A stretch of 64,000 bases of DNA. Source: Flavobacterium caseinilyticum (GTDB lineage Bacteria > Bacteroidota > Bacteroidia > Flavobacteriales > Flavobacteriaceae). The position numbers and the translations under genes were made by a program. The notes under the pieces were generated by a model, which was given only the letters and a program-made list of their open reading frames with translations, had not been told where the DNA came from and searched no databases. The number at the start of each line of letters is the position of its first letter. The stretch's first letter is position 1. The stretch covers positions 310,001 to 374,000 of the forward strand of contig NZ_SMFM01000002.1 in NCBI RefSeq assembly GCF_004349085.1, read 5' to 3'. Below, piece by piece: positions 7,433 through 16,639 of the stretch.

Positions 7433-8176
7433 ATGATAATTTTCAAGAACGAACATAATAGTATTGTTTTCAATAAGCCTTGGCAGGAAACAACAAAACA
7501 TATTCCTGACGGATATTTTGATTACGTAGTTGATGATGTTCCTTATGGAATTAACGTTGGCAAAATGGCGTTTTTAAATGAAACTAAGAATACAACAAAA
7601 CAGAAAAACGGGAGTCGATTAAGTGCTAATAAAAATAAAAAAGTTTATACTTTAAAAGATTGGGATAATTCAGCTCCTGGTCAAGAATATTTTGATGAAA
7701 TGAGAAGGATCTCTAAACATCAAATAATCTTTGGAGTTGAATATGTAAGTTGGAATGGTTTAGGAAGTGGCAGGATAAAATGGAATAAAGGAGTTCCAGA
7801 AGGAATGAGTTTTAAAGATAATGAAATGGCTTATTGTTCTAGCATTAATCATACTCATGAAATAGATTTGTTATGGGCAGGAATGCAGCAAGCGGAGAAT
7901 TTAAAAAATCCAATGCGCCAGCAAGGAAATAAAAAATTAAATGAAAAAAGAATACACCCTTGTCATAAACCTATTCTTTTATATAAAAAAATAGCTATTG
8001 ATTTTGAATTAGAAGGAAAGAAAGTATATTGTGGTCACAATGGTTCAGGAAGTGATAGGATTGCTCTTTACAACTACGCTAGTGAATTTGTTGCAAATGA
8101 AATAGATAAAGAATATTTCGATTTACAAGAATCACGTTTTAAAATTCATATTAATCAACAATCATTATTCTTATAA
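7433..8176 (+). CDS. Orphan DNA methyltransferase-like protein with altered catalytic motif
   Basis: A 247-residue protein of the N4/N6 (DNA methylase) type. The catalytic (D/N/S)PP(Y/F) motif is present as DVPYG at residues 35-39, so the first proline is replaced by valine. The C-terminal AdoMet-binding motif, usually D-F-x-GSGT, reads GHNGSGSDRIA (201-211). It stands alone on the plus strand inside a leftward structural module, with its own promoter and terminator, as accessory phage genes often do. No restriction enzyme is adjacent. It may protect phage DNA or silence a host site; reduced activity is possible given the changed motifs. Confidence 0.75.
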   Translation: MIIFKNEHNSIVFNKPWQETTKHIPDGYFDYVVDDVPYGINVGKMAFLNETKNTTKQKNGSRLSANKNKKVYTLKDWDNSAPGQEYFDEMRRISKHQIIFGVEYVSWNGLGSGRIKWNKGVPEGMSFKDNEMAYCSSINHTHEIDLLWAGMQQAENLKNPMRQQGNKKLNEKRIHPCHKPILLYKKIAIDFELEGKKVYCGHNGSGSDRIALYNYASEFVANEIDKEYFDLQESRFKIHINQQSLFL

Positions 8177-8183
8177 ACAAAAA

Positions 8184-8214
8184 AAAAGAGCCGGATTTTA
8201 AGTCCAGCTCTTTT
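8184..8214. terminator. Bidirectional terminator after the methylase
   Basis: AAAAGAGC (8184-8191) pairs with GCTCTTTT (8207-8214), and GGA/TCC extends the stem inwards. An A-run precedes and a T-run follows, so it can stop transcription from both the methylase and the convergent small secreted-protein gene. Confidence 0.8.
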
Positions 8215-8238
8215 GTATATTGTGTTTCTTGGTATGTT

Positions 8239-8556
8239 TTATTTATAAATATCGATAAGCCAAACCACATCTTTCTGATTTCGGCACCAGGGATAACTAT
8301 AATTATAAGTAAATCGCTTGGTAACTTTGAGATCAGGAACTACAGTTGCGATTGCTACTTCCTTCTTTCGATGTTCCTGAAAAGCAACAACACTATGAGG
8401 TACAAACGATACTTTTTTTACCTCTACAGGAGCCGTAGCTTCAAAGGCAATCTTTTCTGTTTTATGCTTTTCTGGATACACCTTGGGGACCGCTAAGGTC
8501 GCAAAAGAAGAAAAAACAAAACAGACTAAAAACGTCATTAAAAATAATTTTTTCAT
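8239..8556 (-). CDS. Small secreted or periplasmic protein
   Basis: A 105-residue protein with a clear signal peptide (MKKLFLMTFLVCFVFSSFA, cleavage near residue 22). The mature part is basic and Val-rich and ends with an aromatic segment with one Cys (YNYSYPWCRNQKD). It lies between the portal gene and the methylase with its own operator. Possible roles are superinfection exclusion or lysis; neither is shown by the sequence. Confidence 0.65.
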   Translation of the reverse strand: MKKLFLMTFLVCFVFSSFATLAVPKVYPEKHKTEKIAFEATAPVEVKKVSFVPHSVVAFQEHRKKEVAIATVVPDLKVTKRFTYNYSYPWCRNQKDVVWLIDIYK

Positions 8557-8589
8557 TGTTTTAATATTTGGTTAAACATTTAGTGAATA

Positions 8590-8634
8590 CAAACATAATA
8601 AAAATTTACATTGATAGTATAATAAATTTGTACT
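8590..8634 (-). promoter_or_regulatory. Promoter and operator dyad for the small secreted protein
   Basis: Minus-strand TATGTTTG (8590-8597) fits the -7 consensus. The dyad AGTATAATA-A-ATTTGTACT (8616-8634) lies 18 bp upstream of it, the same spacing as at the scaffold promoter, and touches the end of the portal gene. Confidence 0.5.
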
Positions 8635-11041
8635 AATTAGAAAATAATTTAGAAATATCAAACTCTTCCTTGAAGTCTATTGGCGCGGATCCGTCTTTTC
8701 TTTGCGTAATCATTTCAGAGTTTTGCGAAGCGGCCACATCTTGCCTTTTGTCTTTGGCATCTTCCTTGTATTTGTTCAGGTTCATCGTAGTAGAAACTTT
8801 CATTTGCTCCAGATATACTTCTTGCTCAAACTTAATTTGTTCTCCGGGAGCGTCAATTTCTTTTTTCTTTTGGTATTCCATTAAACGAATACTGGAAAGT
8901 TTAGCTTCGGTATCAATGTCGATTTGTTTCTGCATACCATAAGACTGCGTTTTTGCCTGCACTGCTGCTTGCGCGGAAGCCATATCGTTTTGGCTTTTTT
9001 CTTGTGCCATAATAGACTGCTCTTCCATGCGTTGCTTGATGCGTTTTCTTCTGCGGTATTTCAGGTATTCATGCGCCAATTTAATATTGGTTCTGGCGAT
9101 CCGTTGCGCTTCAATTTTGTCTTCCACGTCAATGGTCCCTTCTTTCATCGCAATGCCTAAATCTTCTGCGAATTCCTGCATTTCTTTTTGCGCCGGTACC
9201 ATTTCTACAGAAAAACCAAATTCATGCAAGCTGCGATCTGACAATGCTTCTAATGCTTCGAGATTGTGTTTTCCTACGGCATTTTCGTAGATTCTTTTTA
9301 AATACCCTGATTTATCATGTTTGAAAATAGAATGTATTCTGGAAGAGATCAGTTCAGCGACTCTTTTATTAAAATCAGTGGCGGCATCTACAATATGCTG
9401 CGTAGCGGTATTACTGGCTAATTGTGCCATTTCGTTTACGCCTAACAATGCATCTGCAGGAAGTGATCCGTCACGGGCCGGATTTACACCGGTAACATCA
9501 CGAATTAAATTGTAATAATGCGCCCAAGTATTCAACAACGGAGCTAATGCGCTTCCTTGCTGACTTGAAATAGGTCTTGCTCCTGCGCCTTCTTTCATTC
9601 CTAGTTCGCCCATATCCGTTCGCTGGGTAATCACAACACCTTTGGTATTCAAAAGGTTTAACGCCATTTGCCAATTCTCTTTTTTGTCGCCTCCTTCTTC
9701 TCCTTCACCACTTAAATCAGCAAGGCTATCCAAGTCAATTTGCGTTAAATCCGGTTTCAACTCGGCAACTAATTGTTGAATTTTTAAATGTTCGCGCTGC
9801 AATTGTTTACACATCGGTTGAATATCGCCTAAGAACGAATGCAGCCTGTTTTTATAAATGTTGGTAGCAATAACCACAAACGGAGATTTGGCTTTATTCA
9901 TGTCGTCACGAACTAAATTCTCACATTCTTGGTACCCGTAAATCTCATTGGATCCTACCACATAATTTCCTTCGTACCAAGTGTCCAAAACTTTTGATGA
10001 TTTTAATTCCGTCATTGGTGGATCAAAACTATCGTCTCTTTGGCTTACTTTGGTAACTTGCCCTTTTTTATTAATGGTCTTTTTAAACGTAATTCTTTTG
10101 GCTGATTTGAATGTAAAGCGCATCACGTGAATTCTCATGTCCAGTAAGCTTTCCATGTTACACTCTTCAAAATTTTCATTGAAAAGCATGTTGTTTGCTG
10201 CAGCTTGTTTCTTAGCGATACGTCTCAATACAATATCATCAAAACCGCTTTCTCTTTTAATATCATTAATGCTGATAGTATCCACATAGAAATGATAAAA
10301 AGCATCGTCGAAATTATTTTTATTTACATAACTGTGTCCGTAAGTTTCCGCATCTATAATCTGAACTTTTACGCCGTCATTTTTATCGGTATAAACACGC
10401 GCTACGGCGATTCCTATTTCAACTAAATCTTTATTCTTTTCTCTTTCGATTGTATTCCATTCATTTGTTTTTTTGACGTAATCAATCATGATTTCTTCAG
10501 CAATCTCAATTCGTGGACGGTCTTTGATTTCCATGTACAAATTCAATTCGTCTTCGTCTTCCGGTACAAAACCTTTTGGAACCAAATCAATACCCAAAAC
10601 CTTTTTGGCTTTTTCAAGCATCGGTTTAGCATACATAGCCGTCTTGAACAAATTAATGCGGTCCTGTTTTAATTTTACAGAAATAGCGTCAAAAGCTCTA
10701 ATATCCAGATTGTAATATTTGTCCTGAATTCCATTGGAAACGATCCTGCAGAATTTTTGTGAAATATTCAATTGCGACCAGTCCAGATTGATATAATCTA
10801 AATCACCGGTATTTCTGGATAACAAATTCTTGTCGTCACCGGAGTCGGATTCCGCACGAACAAATAATCGTTTTTCTTCGATCCATTTACCACGCGTCAT
10901 GAATTGGCTGCCTTTGGATTCAATGCCGCCATTGAACCATTCACTTTCAATAAAGTGGGCCATCTGTAAACCGTAAGTAGGATCTGCTTTTACAGTGTCA
11001 GGAGCTAAAGGATCTGGGATTTTGTGTGTGTTTTTTGACAT
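8633..11041 (-). CDS. Portal protein
   Basis: An 802-residue protein, larger than most tailed-phage portals and close to the size seen in crAss-like phages. The first two thirds are mixed alpha/beta. The last 160 residues are a long Gln/Lys/Glu-rich helical region (MEEQSIMAQEKSQ through EQVYLEQMKVST), as expected for the portal barrel and crown. It follows the terminase gene by 6 bp, the usual terminase-portal order. It would form the ring through which DNA enters the capsid. The call rests on size, composition and synteny; relation to crAss-like portals is inference. Confidence 0.75.
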   Translation of the reverse strand: MSKNTHKIPDPLAPDTVKADPTYGLQMAHFIESEWFNGGIESKGSQFMTRGKWIEEKRLFVRAESDSGDDKNLLSRNTGDLDYINLDWSQLNISQKFCRIVSNGIQDKYYNLDIRAFDAISVKLKQDRINLFKTAMYAKPMLEKAKKVLGIDLVPKGFVPEDEDELNLYMEIKDRPRIEIAEEIMIDYVKKTNEWNTIEREKNKDLVEIGIAVARVYTDKNDGVKVQIIDAETYGHSYVNKNNFDDAFYHFYVDTISINDIKRESGFDDIVLRRIAKKQAAANNMLFNENFEECNMESLLDMRIHVMRFTFKSAKRITFKKTINKKGQVTKVSQRDDSFDPPMTELKSSKVLDTWYEGNYVVGSNEIYGYQECENLVRDDMNKAKSPFVVIATNIYKNRLHSFLGDIQPMCKQLQREHLKIQQLVAELKPDLTQIDLDSLADLSGEGEEGGDKKENWQMALNLLNTKGVVITQRTDMGELGMKEGAGARPISSQQGSALAPLLNTWAHYYNLIRDVTGVNPARDGSLPADALLGVNEMAQLASNTATQHIVDAATDFNKRVAELISSRIHSIFKHDKSGYLKRIYENAVGKHNLEALEALSDRSLHEFGFSVEMVPAQKEMQEFAEDLGIAMKEGTIDVEDKIEAQRIARTNIKLAHEYLKYRRRKRIKQRMEEQSIMAQEKSQNDMASAQAAVQAKTQSYGMQKQIDIDTEAKLSSIRLMEYQKKKEIDAPGEQIKFEQEVYLEQMKVSTTMNLNKYKEDAKDKRQDVAASQNSEMITQRKDGSAPIDFKEEFDISKLFSN

Positions 11042-11047
11042 GGTTTA

Positions 11048-13252
11048 CTATTTTGCTGTTGATAAATTTCCGACGTTGTTGTATTTCTGAAAAGGATTCC
11101 CTCTTCGTCTGGTTTTGGGTGCTTCGACTTCTATTTTTTGGTTTCCTAAAAGCGATAAGGAAGAGCTGATATAGGCATCAAACTTTGTTCTTTGGTTAGG
11201 ATCTACCTCTTTCCACTGCATTAAAGTCCTGGTAAAAGGCATAAATGCTATCGTTTCTTTTGCTCTGTTTATTTCTTCTCTGGCAACGCCCACATGATCT
11301 TCGATATAACTTTGAATGGCGTAAAACTGAGCGTCGCCAATTTTTACATTTTGCGCCGGACAACCTCCAAACTCCTTTTCGTTTGGACCTAAATCAACAA
11401 AGTTTTTAAACGGATTGTTCATGCTGAAATGACGGTACCTGCGATCTCTGATCATCGTCAGAAACTGGTAGTTCGATAATTCGCAAAGCATTGGCATAGA
11501 AAAATATACCATGGCCATTAAAACATCTTCAAAGAACATTTCTATTTTTGGCGCTCGGTCCAGGTATTCTAATATAAAAGCGTTGTTGGGAAGGTTGCTG
11601 GTATTGAGTTTTGTACTCAAATGCACCGCGCCGCGCGAACCTCTGCCGTCTGCTGATTTTGTGGTATTGTACGGATCGACTCCAAAACAACCAATATTTA
11701 ATGCTGTTGGCGCCCACGCGGAAACGCCGTTGATAAACTTCATTTCTTTTTTGTTGCGAAATTCCGGAGCTGGATGGCAACCTCTGGCGATCCAAAACCT
11801 ACCGTTAGGATCTGGATTCCATTGTACCGCTGTATCCGGTATGCCGTTTTCCCAAGAGAAATTCCCTCTTTCTATTTCGTCCGGAAGCATATCGAATTCG
11901 TTGTGATCTATTTGCTCCGTGATTTTTATCAGGTTAAACGAACAGTCCGTCGCTTCATCACGGAACGCGTCGCGAACGGTATCCGGGAACTGGCGTTTTT
12001 GTTCATTGAGTTCTTCAGGATCGTTTTTCAACGCTTCCTCTACATTTTTCAAATGCGTTACAGATCCAACTTTTGTTTTTACTCCAATATCAGTCATGAC
12101 TTCAAACTCCTGGTCTTCGACTATGGTGAAACCGTATTCATCAAACTTTCCTTCTAAGCAATATTTAGCAGCAATAAAAATGCGATACAATCCTGATTTA
12201 GTTTGTCCATTGGCATTTCGTTCGTTTACATCGCTGTCTTTCCAGATTTTCTCATACTCCGCACCACCTTTGCTTTTCGCATTTACCGTAGAAACCACCA
12301 TGGATTTTCCTGTAATATTCACTCCTTTGGTATGAGACGTTTTTACGATATACCAGTACTTATCGAATGGAACATCTTTAGGGTATTTACCGGATTCATC
12401 CAGCAGCGAACGAAAGATAGCGTCCCCATCCATCGCATTTATTTCGGTGTTGTGCCAAGAGATTACAGATCCAAGACCGTCTTCATTAACGACCTCGTTT
12501 TTGGCTCTTCTTTTGGTAGGAACATCAAGGACCAATTCCTTTTTAGGCGTATTGGTACCGTCCCATAACGGTTGAAAGAAACAAGGCAAACGTTTAAATC
12601 CTTTGATTAATCGATTGAAAATTTTCTTGGAATCGTCTCCTTTTTTAGAAACAATGCCTAACAATTTATCTTCGTTAATGGTTCCTGATTCCAGTAATTC
12701 CACCACGGCCAGGTACGAAGCTCCAATACGTCTGTTTTTCACGTACTGCATTCCATAGCATCTGTTGTCTGCTTTACAGGCTTCCCAGAAAATCATCAAT
12801 TCGTTTTGAATTACCCTGAAGTCCGGAAACTCTTTTTCCTCCCGGATCCATTGTATGCCGTAATAATAAGTCCCGGTAATATAGATAGGAATTCCTTTTA
12901 CATAGGCCCAAACTCCTTTTTCCCTGCGCTCGTATTCACGATCTATATAATCAGAATATTTAGGATTGTGCATCGTAGCTTCCGTCAATCCAACTGGAAT
13001 TTCCTCACGTTTGAATTTTTGATTGGCTGCGGTTTTATCGTGATTTAAGATGTTCTGCTTATTGGGAACTTCCGGAAAACCAATATTGATTCCACTTACG
13101 CTGTAAATTTCCCCAAGAGTTCCGACCTTAGATATTATAACGGTATCAATAGAAGCGTCATAGCCGTATTCCCAAGACTTGGCCTTGTTTTTAGCTAGAC
13201 GAACTTTATGGTCCGTTACGTTATCGACTTTATCTCCTAAGTAAAATATCAT
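11048..13252 (-). CDS. Phage terminase large subunit
   Basis: A 734-residue packaging motor. The N-terminal ATPase shows a deviant Walker A (KNRRIGAS, residues 172-179) and Walker B with catalytic Glu (RSLLDESGK, 281-289, D285-E286), then a probable coupling motif MVVSTVNA (318-325). The C-terminal RNase-H-like nuclease starts at GCFGVDPYNT (521-530), where D526 would be the first metal ligand. The gene overlaps the preceding small gene by 4 bp. Walker A without the usual GxGK is also known from crAss-like and some other large terminases. Confidence 0.9.
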   Translation of the reverse strand: MIFYLGDKVDNVTDHKVRLAKNKAKSWEYGYDASIDTVIISKVGTLGEIYSVSGINIGFPEVPNKQNILNHDKTAANQKFKREEIPVGLTEATMHNPKYSDYIDREYERREKGVWAYVKGIPIYITGTYYYGIQWIREEKEFPDFRVIQNELMIFWEACKADNRCYGMQYVKNRRIGASYLAVVELLESGTINEDKLLGIVSKKGDDSKKIFNRLIKGFKRLPCFFQPLWDGTNTPKKELVLDVPTKRRAKNEVVNEDGLGSVISWHNTEINAMDGDAIFRSLLDESGKYPKDVPFDKYWYIVKTSHTKGVNITGKSMVVSTVNAKSKGGAEYEKIWKDSDVNERNANGQTKSGLYRIFIAAKYCLEGKFDEYGFTIVEDQEFEVMTDIGVKTKVGSVTHLKNVEEALKNDPEELNEQKRQFPDTVRDAFRDEATDCSFNLIKITEQIDHNEFDMLPDEIERGNFSWENGIPDTAVQWNPDPNGRFWIARGCHPAPEFRNKKEMKFINGVSAWAPTALNIGCFGVDPYNTTKSADGRGSRGAVHLSTKLNTSNLPNNAFILEYLDRAPKIEMFFEDVLMAMVYFSMPMLCELSNYQFLTMIRDRRYRHFSMNNPFKNFVDLGPNEKEFGGCPAQNVKIGDAQFYAIQSYIEDHVGVAREEINRAKETIAFMPFTRTLMQWKEVDPNQRTKFDAYISSSLSLLGNQKIEVEAPKTRRRGNPFQKYNNVGNLSTAK

Positions 13253-13548
13253 TTGTTAGCTTGTTGCGCGTATCTTTTGGCTGGATTAGCTGAAAGTGAT
13301 TTGGTTTCTTGCTCTTCTTCCACGCCGTTAAATTCATTTTCTAAATCATCGATTCTTTTTAAGGTCCAGATCACATCTTCTGAGGCTTGTCTTTTAGCTT
13401 TCAAAACATTAAAAAGTTTATCATCAGTAATATCGTCTTCAATATCACTGTCGATTATCGTTTCTATTTTACTGATCGAATTTTTTAACCTTTCAATAAG
13501 ATTCGGAAGGTTCTGTTTATAGTAACTTTCTTTTTTTACTTCACTCAT
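13249..13548 (-). CDS. Small helical protein before the terminase, possible small subunit
   Basis: A 99-residue, highly charged helical protein (coiled-coil-like residues 10-75) that overlaps both neighbours by 4 bp (ATGA type). Position and size suit a small terminase subunit, but no helix-turn-helix is evident. The assignment is positional. Confidence 0.6.
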   Translation of the reverse strand: MSEVKKESYYKQNLPNLIERLKNSISKIETIIDSDIEDDITDDKLFNVLKAKRQASEDVIWTLKRIDDLENEFNGVEEEQETKSLSANPAKRYAQQANK

Positions 13549-14129
13549 ACCGCTAATACATCTTTAGATCGTATCCAATACATTGTTTCGTTTTTAAAGA
13601 AAAAAGGTATTCCGCACGATGGGTTTATAAATATTTCTTGTCCGTTAACGACTCCCTGTTCTGCTAGAAAATCATTGTTGTATTTTACAATTGCTTTGCC
13701 TTTTACGTTTTTTTCTGTGGCCGGACCGGTAATGATCCCAGAAACAACTTGCGCTTCCTCTTTGATAAAAGAAACCATCAAATTATTGTTGTAACCTTTC
13801 CATTCTGAATTTTCGTTTTCACGGTACAGAATAATCATATCCGATTCTGTTTTATACCAGGACTTTGCTGCGTTTACCAAATGGATACTTTCCTGTACGC
13901 CTTCCTTATAGATTTGTTGGTACAAAATGGTTGCGTCAAAAATGATTTCGTATCCTTCTTTAAGGATTGTTTCATCACCAAATGCCGGTAAACTAACTAT
14001 CGTCCCAAAACGATTGGAAGCGCGGTCCCTTGATATTTTTTTATCTACAAATAGTTCAACTGCTCCAACTGAAATAGTATCCTTAAAAGGATTTTTTACT
14101 TCAATAATAAAATGACTTATTCCCTTCAT
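13545..14129 (-). CDS. Tandem GroES-like protein, possible capsid co-chaperonin
   Basis: A 194-residue protein that reads as two GroES-like halves. The C-terminal half has SGIITGPA (130-137) in the mobile-loop position, GVVNGQEIF (159-167) where GroES has V-x-x-GD-x-V, and ends RSKDVLAV (187-194) like the GroES terminus. The N-terminal half has RASNRFGTIVSLP (36-48) and LKEGYEIIF (56-64). Phage GroES analogues such as T4 gp31 help host GroEL fold the capsid protein. The gene opens the terminase-portal operon. The similarity is seen by eye and is weak in the first half. Confidence 0.55.
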   Translation of the reverse strand: MKGISHFIIEVKNPFKDTISVGAVELFVDKKISRDRASNRFGTIVSLPAFGDETILKEGYEIIFDATILYQQIYKEGVQESIHLVNAAKSWYKTESDMIILYRENENSEWKGYNNNLMVSFIKEEAQVVSGIITGPATEKNVKGKAIVKYNNDFLAEQGVVNGQEIFINPSCGIPFFFKNETMYWIRSKDVLAV

Positions 14130-14143
14130 TTTTTTGTATTATT

Positions 14144-14162
14144 AGTATACTTTATTTGTACT
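14144..14162 (-). promoter_or_regulatory. Operator dyad upstream of the terminase-portal operon
   Basis: AGTATACTT-T-ATTTGTACT (14144-14162) is a member of the recurring prophage dyad, 15 bp before the ATG at 14129. No good TAnnTTTG box was found next to it, so the promoter itself is uncertain. Confidence 0.5.
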
Positions 14163-14186
14163 AAAATAGACAAAATAAACCTATGT

Positions 14187-14795
14187 TTAATCTTCTACTC
14201 TTGTTATATTTATTGTTTCACTGACTCCGCATGTACTCGATAAATACGCCTTGCCTTCCAGTTTGCCAAATAATCTGGTTTGAAACCAAAGGAACTTCCA
14301 TTTTTTTCTTTCGAGATAAGCGATTGCTGTCGTGGTATCTTTGAATTCTTTTTTGGTAATGTCAAAAGACAATTGCTTATTGATATACTTTATTGTTCCC
14401 TCTACCGGATTACATGCTGACGAATCCCTGAACGGCATTGTAATATCATTGTTGGCATTGATAGCGGCAAGCACCGGTTGTAAATCAGCTCGGAACGGAA
14501 TAGTATCAGTGTACGTCAATCGCTGTTGCTGTATGTTCTGAATACGGTCCACTTTGATTTTATTGTTTCTAATAATTTCGGCCAAGTCTTCGCTCTCAGC
14601 TATGTACTGTTTCATTTGGTCAAAAGTGAATTTAAAAAATTTCGCTTCTTCAATGGATTGTTTTTGGTTCGCTATCTGGTCCTGATTCATTTTGTCAAGA
14701 CGTTTGTTGACATTATTCGAAACATACCATCCTCCGGCACATATCACGATCAGGGCAAAAATTACAATTGCGGCAATAGATTTTAGATTTGTCAT
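14187..14795 (-). CDS. Membrane-anchored lysis-module protein
   Basis: A 202-residue protein with one N-terminal membrane segment (residues about 6-26) followed by a Gln/Lys/Glu-rich coiled coil (30-95) and a C-terminal domain with two cysteines. The shape, an inner-membrane anchor with a periplasmic coiled coil, resembles an i-spanin or the small structural proteins of Bacteroides phages (DUF6549-like). It lies directly after the endolysin gene, which supports a lysis role. Confidence 0.55.
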   Translation of the reverse strand: MTNLKSIAAIVIFALIVICAGGWYVSNNVNKRLDKMNQDQIANQKQSIEEAKFFKFTFDQMKQYIAESEDLAEIIRNNKIKVDRIQNIQQQRLTYTDTIPFRADLQPVLAAINANNDITMPFRDSSACNPVEGTIKYINKQLSFDITKKEFKDTTTAIAYLERKKWKFLWFQTRLFGKLEGKAYLSSTCGVSETINITRVED

Positions 14796-14829
14796 TATTT
14801 TTCGTTTTTAGAAATGAATTACTTTTTAA

Positions 14830-15330
14830 TTAAACTCGATGCATCCAGCCGTTAAAGAAGATTTCCTGAGTCTTATCTTTTTCGCAAATAGATACGTAAC
14901 GTGAAAACTGAAGACCGTTCAGTACCTTAAACAAAATATCTTTGTTTACTTTGTTGTACGCACCAATTGTGTCTTTTCCTGCTAAACCATCAACCTTTAA
15001 ATCCGGAAAATCTTTTTGGTTGCGATTCATTAAATTCAACCCGTTTTGAAACATTCTGGACGCTGTACCAACTCCCATATTCACGGCTATATCAAATAAT
15101 TCAATAGCGTTTTTTTCGTCAATTAAATCCAAATTCATTTGGGCTGTTTTCCAATAATTGGAATAGTATATTTTTTTGGCAGCGTCAATTGTCAAGTTTC
15201 TAATGTCGAGATCAGGAAATGATTTTTGAGAAATGCCATAGTTGGTTAAGCCGCCGCGATCATTTTTGTGGTCCGCTAAACCGCCTTCAATTCCTATTAT
15301 TATTTCAAATGCTTTATTAAATTTTTCCAT
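14830..15330 (-). CDS. Endolysin, glycoside hydrolase family 108-type lysozyme
   Basis: A 166-residue protein. The N-terminus has IGIEGGLADHKNDRGG (residues 12-27), with the catalytic Glu at 15 and the Asp/Arg-Gly-Gly loop typical of GH108 muramidases, followed by LTNYGISQ. The C-terminal half has LKVDGLAGKDTIGA (about 111-124), a peptidoglycan-binding motif of the PG_binding_3 type. It would cut the glycan strands of the cell wall at the end of the lytic cycle. No signal peptide is present, so export relies on the holin encoded upstream. Confidence 0.9.
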   Translation of the reverse strand: MEKFNKAFEIIIGIEGGLADHKNDRGGLTNYGISQKSFPDLDIRNLTIDAAKKIYYSNYWKTAQMNLDLIDEKNAIELFDIAVNMGVGTASRMFQNGLNLMNRNQKDFPDLKVDGLAGKDTIGAYNKVNKDILFKVLNGLQFSRYVSICEKDKTQEIFFNGWMHRV

Positions 15331-15340
15331 TTTGTTTTTT

Positions 15341-15577
15341 TTATTCTTTACTTTTTTGCGTGGCTAATCTTTTTTTGATCTCTTCTATTTCAATTGAATT
15401 TTCTTCAGCGTTTGCCTTGACAATCTCAAAAATGCTGTCGCGAACATGCTCTCGTTTTATGATGTGAAGATTCATGATTTTTGGTTCAGTGTACGGTTGT
15501 GCTTCAGGTGTTTTCCTAAAGTAATCACCGACTGTAATAATCATGGTGCATATCAGAAGTACTCCAAAATTTTTCAT
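15341..15577 (-). CDS. Small membrane or lipoprotein-like lysis-module protein
   Basis: A 78-residue protein with a hydrophobic start (MKNFGVLLICTMIITVGDYF), where a Cys at residue 10 gives a weak lipobox. A charged helical tail follows. Its ATG overlaps the stop of the preceding gene by 4 bp. The pair of overlapping short membrane proteins before an endolysin is the usual form of i-spanin/o-spanin genes, so this may be the outer partner. Confidence 0.55.
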   Translation of the reverse strand: MKNFGVLLICTMIITVGDYFRKTPEAQPYTEPKIMNLHIIKREHVRDSIFEIVKANAEENSIEIEEIKKRLATQKSKE

Positions 15578-15942
15578 TCGTTTATCTCTTTAATTTGTTC
15601 CTTATTTTTATCCGTAACCTGTTCCACTGCCTGAAGGTCCTTGATTTGTTTTTCGACCATGAGAAGGTACCTGAACTGCCAAAAGTTGACTTTTTTTTCA
15701 GCCATAATAACATTCCGATCACTTCTAAGAATATAAGCAGTTTCATCATTTTCGTATTCCATTATTTTCAGACTGAAAACTCCTATCACTACAAGTAGTA
15801 TTAAAGTCCATCTGCCGTTTTGTTTAGTACTTTCGCTTTTGGAGATCCACCATTTCTCGCATTTTAGAAATATTACACCAAGTTCTTTGATAAAAGAAAT
15901 AAATGGCTTGGCGAGCTTTGTTAAAAAAAGAGAAATGTCCAT
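15574..15942 (-). CDS. Single-pass membrane protein of the lysis module
   Basis: A 122-residue protein with one strong membrane helix (residues about 45-60, WTLILLVVIGVFSL) flanked by Lys/Arg and followed by a helical, Gln/Glu-rich C-terminus. It overlaps the next gene by 4 bp. Candidate i-spanin or pinholin partner; not assignable from sequence alone. Confidence 0.55.
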   Translation of the reverse strand: MDISLFLTKLAKPFISFIKELGVIFLKCEKWWISKSESTKQNGRWTLILLVVIGVFSLKIMEYENDETAYILRSDRNVIMAEKKVNFWQFRYLLMVEKQIKDLQAVEQVTDKNKEQIKEINE

Positions 15943-15986
15943 TAATTTTTGTTTTAAAAGGTAAAGTATTCCGTAGGCGCTGATTT

Positions 15987-16226
15987 CTATTCCAAACTTT
16001 CAGGCTCTTTACTCTCAAAACCTTCAATTTCTTTAGTCTGTTCACCTCCTGTCATTCTAAGGATTAGATTCAGGATTCCGGTAACAAAACCGATTACATA
16101 CAGATAAGCCTGAGTGTTCACAACGCCTACTGCAGTTAGTAATGTTTCATCTACCAATGGCAATATTCCTAAGATGATTGCGATAAGGTTTACCCAAATT
16201 GTTTTACTCTGATACCATTTTTTCAT
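15987..16226 (-). CDS. Holin-like protein
   Basis: A 79-residue protein with two membrane segments (residues about 12-28 and 40-58), a Lys-rich start (MKKWYQSKTIW) and a charged acidic tail. This is the standard make-up of a small class II holin. It lies between the fibre gene and the endolysin, as expected of a gene that times lysis. Confidence 0.75.
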   Translation of the reverse strand: MKKWYQSKTIWVNLIAIILGILPLVDETLLTAVGVVNTQAYLYVIGFVTGILNLILRMTGGEQTKEIEGFESKEPESLE

Positions 16227-16265
16227 TTTAATTTAATTTAATTGTTAATAATTATTGATTTATTT

Positions 16266-16628
16266 TTATTCTGTAAATTCCCAAATATTAGGATTTGTTC
16301 TGTAAAGAGTTAAACCATCAGGGAACAAGACATACTGCGTGTCAAACATCAATGCTTCTTTGAGTTTCTTCCAATCAATTTCTGATTTGGTCATTCCTGA
16401 GAAGTCATGATCAGAAAACAAATAAGCATCCAGTGTGTCCATTTCTAATGTAGAGTAGAAATCTTCAGTAGCTTTGTGAATAGTTTTTACTCCATCAACA
16501 AAAACGTAGTCATGAATCAGTAAATTGATTCCCTCGTGAGTTACTGAATACGAAAAAATTTCTGTTTCTATAATTGATTTTTTAGGGCCTCTGTCCTCGT
16601 AATAAACTTCTTCAGTAGTGCGTATCAT
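16266..16628 (-). CDS. Fibre-associated hypothetical protein
   Basis: A 120-residue acidic protein encoded 11 bp downstream of the fibre gene. No motif is recognised. Genes at this spot often encode fibre chaperones or tip proteins, which is the only basis for a functional hint. Confidence 0.55.
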   Translation of the reverse strand: MIRTTEEVYYEDRGPKKSIIETEIFSYSVTHEGINLLIHDYVFVDGVKTIHKATEDFYSTLEMDTLDAYLFSDHDFSGMTKSEIDWKKLKEALMFDTQYVLFPDGLTLYRTNPNIWEFTE

Positions 16629-16639
16629 ATTTTTGAGTT

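Noticed and set aside
7433..8556. Methylase plus neighbour as a restriction-modification pair
   Set aside because: The adjacent gene encodes a small secreted protein without nuclease motifs and runs in the opposite direction.
15824..16045. 73-codon minus-strand frame overlapping the holin-like and membrane genes
   Set aside because: It is Lys/Arg-rich, overlaps two better frames, and has no separate position in the lysis operon.
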